Assembly: GCA_902388545.1 (NCBI GenBank)
Contig: CABMPS010000120.1
Span: forward strand, 1-6,166
Direction: 5' to 3'
Length of the DNA: 6,166 bases
Origin: an uncultured Collinsella sp.
GTDB taxonomy: Bacteria > Actinomycetota > Coriobacteriia > Coriobacteriales > Coriobacteriaceae
Shown here: positions 5,391 to 6,166 of the stretch, piece by piece
Layout: each line of letters begins with the position of its first letter
Numbering within the stretch: the first letter of the stretch is position 1
The notes under the pieces: model-generated
Told to the model about the DNA's origin: nothing
The model's input: the letters and a program-made list of their open reading frames with translations, nothing else
The model's database searches: none
Made by a program: the position numbers and the translations under genes

Positions 5391-5508
5391 GCAGTCGCTC
5401 TTACGACTTGTACGTTTCCGAAGATGTGCGTATGCCTGGCTTGCATACCACGGGCCGTATAAAGGCTGCGCACCTCTCTTCGGTTCTTAGTTCGGAGGAA
5501 CATCTACC
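5391..5508 (+). promoter_or_regulatory. Structured rpsQ-rplN gap
   Basis: The gap holds AGTCG (5393-5397) pairing with CGACT (5404-5408), and two mutually exclusive larger folds. Fold A pairs GTATGC (5430-5435) with GCATAC (5443-5448), extended past a bulge by GTG with CAC (5426-5428, 5449-5451). Fold B pairs GTGCG (5426-5430) with CGCAC (5469-5473), GCCT (5434-5437) with AGGC (5463-5466), and ATAC (5445-5448) with GTAT (5457-5460). TTGTAC (5408-5413) and TATGCC (5431-5436) are spaced 17 bases apart as a weak promoter. TATAAA (5458-5463) lacks a matching -35. Role unknown; a promoter, an mRNA switch or a processing site are all possible. Confidence 0.4.
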
Positions 5509-5877
5509 ATGATTCAGATGCAAACCATGCTGAACGTCGCCGACAACTCCGGCGCTCGCAAGATTCGCTGCATCAAGGTGCTTGGCGGTTCCAAGCGTCG
5601 TTATGCAGGCATCGGCGATGTGTTCATCGGTGCTGTCCAGGAGGCTACCCCTGGCGCCAACGTCAAGAAGAAGGACGTTGTCCGTTGCGTCGTCGTTCGC
5701 ACCGTTAAGGAGATCCGCCGCAAGGATGGCTCCTACATTCGCTTTGATGAGAACGCCTGCGTTGTCATCAACAACGATGGTTCGCCCGTCGGCACCCGTA
5801 TCTTCGGGCCCGTCGCTCGCGAGCTTCGTGACAAGAAGTACATGAAGATCGTCTCGCTCGCTCCCGAGACCCTGTAG
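5509..5877 (+). CDS. rplN: 50S ribosomal protein L14
   Basis: L14 sits on the 50S interface, contacts 16S rRNA helix 14 and L19, and is the docking site of the silencing factor RsfS in many bacteria. The product has 122 residues, the normal length. The signature runs [18 protein letters not shown], then [48 protein letters not shown] and [26 protein letters not shown] (5493-5500) is a good binding site 8 bases before ATG. In classical nomenclature this gene opens the spc operon, which fits the 118-base gap before it. The stop is TAG, 13 bases before rplX. Confidence 0.98.
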   Translation: MIQMQTMLNVADNSGARKIRCIKVLGGSKRRYAGIGDVFIGAVQEATPGANVKKKDVVRCVVVRTVKEIRRKDGSYIRFDENACVVINNDGSPVGTRIFGPVARELRDKKYMKIVSLAPETL

Positions 5878-5890
5878 TTAGGGGAGATAT

Positions 5891-6166
5891 ATGTATATCA
5901 AGAAGGGCGATAAGGTCCAGGTTCTCTCTGGTAAGGATCGCGGCAAGCAGGGCGTTGTCCTGCGTGCTCTCCCCGCCGAGAACAAGGTCGTTGTCGAGGG
6001 CGTTTCGGTCGTCAAGAAGGCCGTCAAGCCCAACGCTGCCAACCAGCAGGGCGGCATCGTTTCGCAGGAGGCTCCCATCGACGCCTCCAACGTCAATCTC
6101 GTTTGCCCCGAGTGCGGTAAGGTTACCCGCGTCGGTCACGAGAAGGACGGCAAGAACAAGCTGCGC
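5891..6166 (+). CDS. rplX: 50S ribosomal protein L24, 3' end beyond window
   Basis: L24 is an assembly initiator that binds near the 5' end of 23S rRNA. The visible 92 codons start [21 protein letters not shown], a typical KOW motif; the family usually has about 100-105 residues, so roughly ten are missing. [14 protein letters not shown] near the end replaces the DPKTGKPTRVG-like stretch of many L24 proteins and puts a CxxC pair there. A second CxxC is expected past the window if this is a zinc-binding form. AGGGGAG (5880-5886) lies only 4 bases before ATG, a tight but usable spacing. No stop or frameshift is seen; the window simply ends at a codon boundary. Confidence 0.95.
   Translation, partial: MYIKKGDKVQVLSGKDRGKQGVVLRALPAENKVVVEGVSVVKKAVKPNAANQQGGIVSQEAPIDASNVNLVCPECGKVTRVGHEKDGKNKLR

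Noticed and set aside
5490..5501. GTTC/GAAC 4-bp hairpin around the rplN Shine-Dalgarno
   Set aside because: Four pairs with a four-base loop are too weak to claim as a regulatory structure.

Overview
This window is the front part of a bacterial S10/spc-type ribosomal protein gene cluster, all on the + strand. The order is rplC (L3), rplD (L4), rplW (L23), rplB (L2), rpsS (S19), rplV (L22), rpsC (S3), rplP (L16), rpmC (L29), rpsQ (S17), rplN (L14) and rplX (L24, cut by the window end). The proteins are GC-rich and strongly codon-biased (C-ending codons, AAG for Lys, CGT/CGC for Arg), as expected for highly expressed genes. From the general look of the proteins I infer an actinobacterium of the class Coriobacteriia (Collinsella/Olsenella-like). 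That placement rests on recollection of the families and was not searched.

Layout: bases 1-404 hold no convincing large gene. They start with a very large inverted repeat (1-135), followed by a probable promoter and a structured leader for rplC. Genes rplC-rplD-rplW (405-1989) are the first block. A 179-base gap (1990-2168) then holds a tandem pair of strong hairpins and a structured leader whose last hairpin covers the rplB ribosome binding site. The second block, rplB to rpsQ (2169-5390), is tightly packed, with 1-base stop/start overlaps at rpsC/rplP and rplP/rpmC. A third gap of 118 bases (5391-5508) precedes rplN and rplX. All other gaps are 46 bases or less, so the cluster looks divided into three expression modules.

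The genes supply ribosome parts: L2, L3, L4, L14, L16, L22, L23, L24 and L29 for the 50S subunit, and S3, S17 and S19 for the 30S subunit. rpsJ (S10), which usually lies directly before rplC, is not in the 404 bases upstream.

The most interesting material is non-coding. A 26-bp element is repeated with only 3 mismatches before rplC (195-220) and before rplB (2063-2088). Each copy can be read as a promoter-like box or as the start of a 26-codon small ORF opening Met-Asp-Thr-Pro and sharing Val-Tyr-Thr at residues 7-9. Folded leader RNA surrounds both copies. This could be a lineage-specific autoregulatory system for ribosomal proteins, but that is a hypothesis. On the protein side, L16 has a long Ala/Glu-rich C-terminal tail and L24 carries a CPEC zinc-knuckle half.
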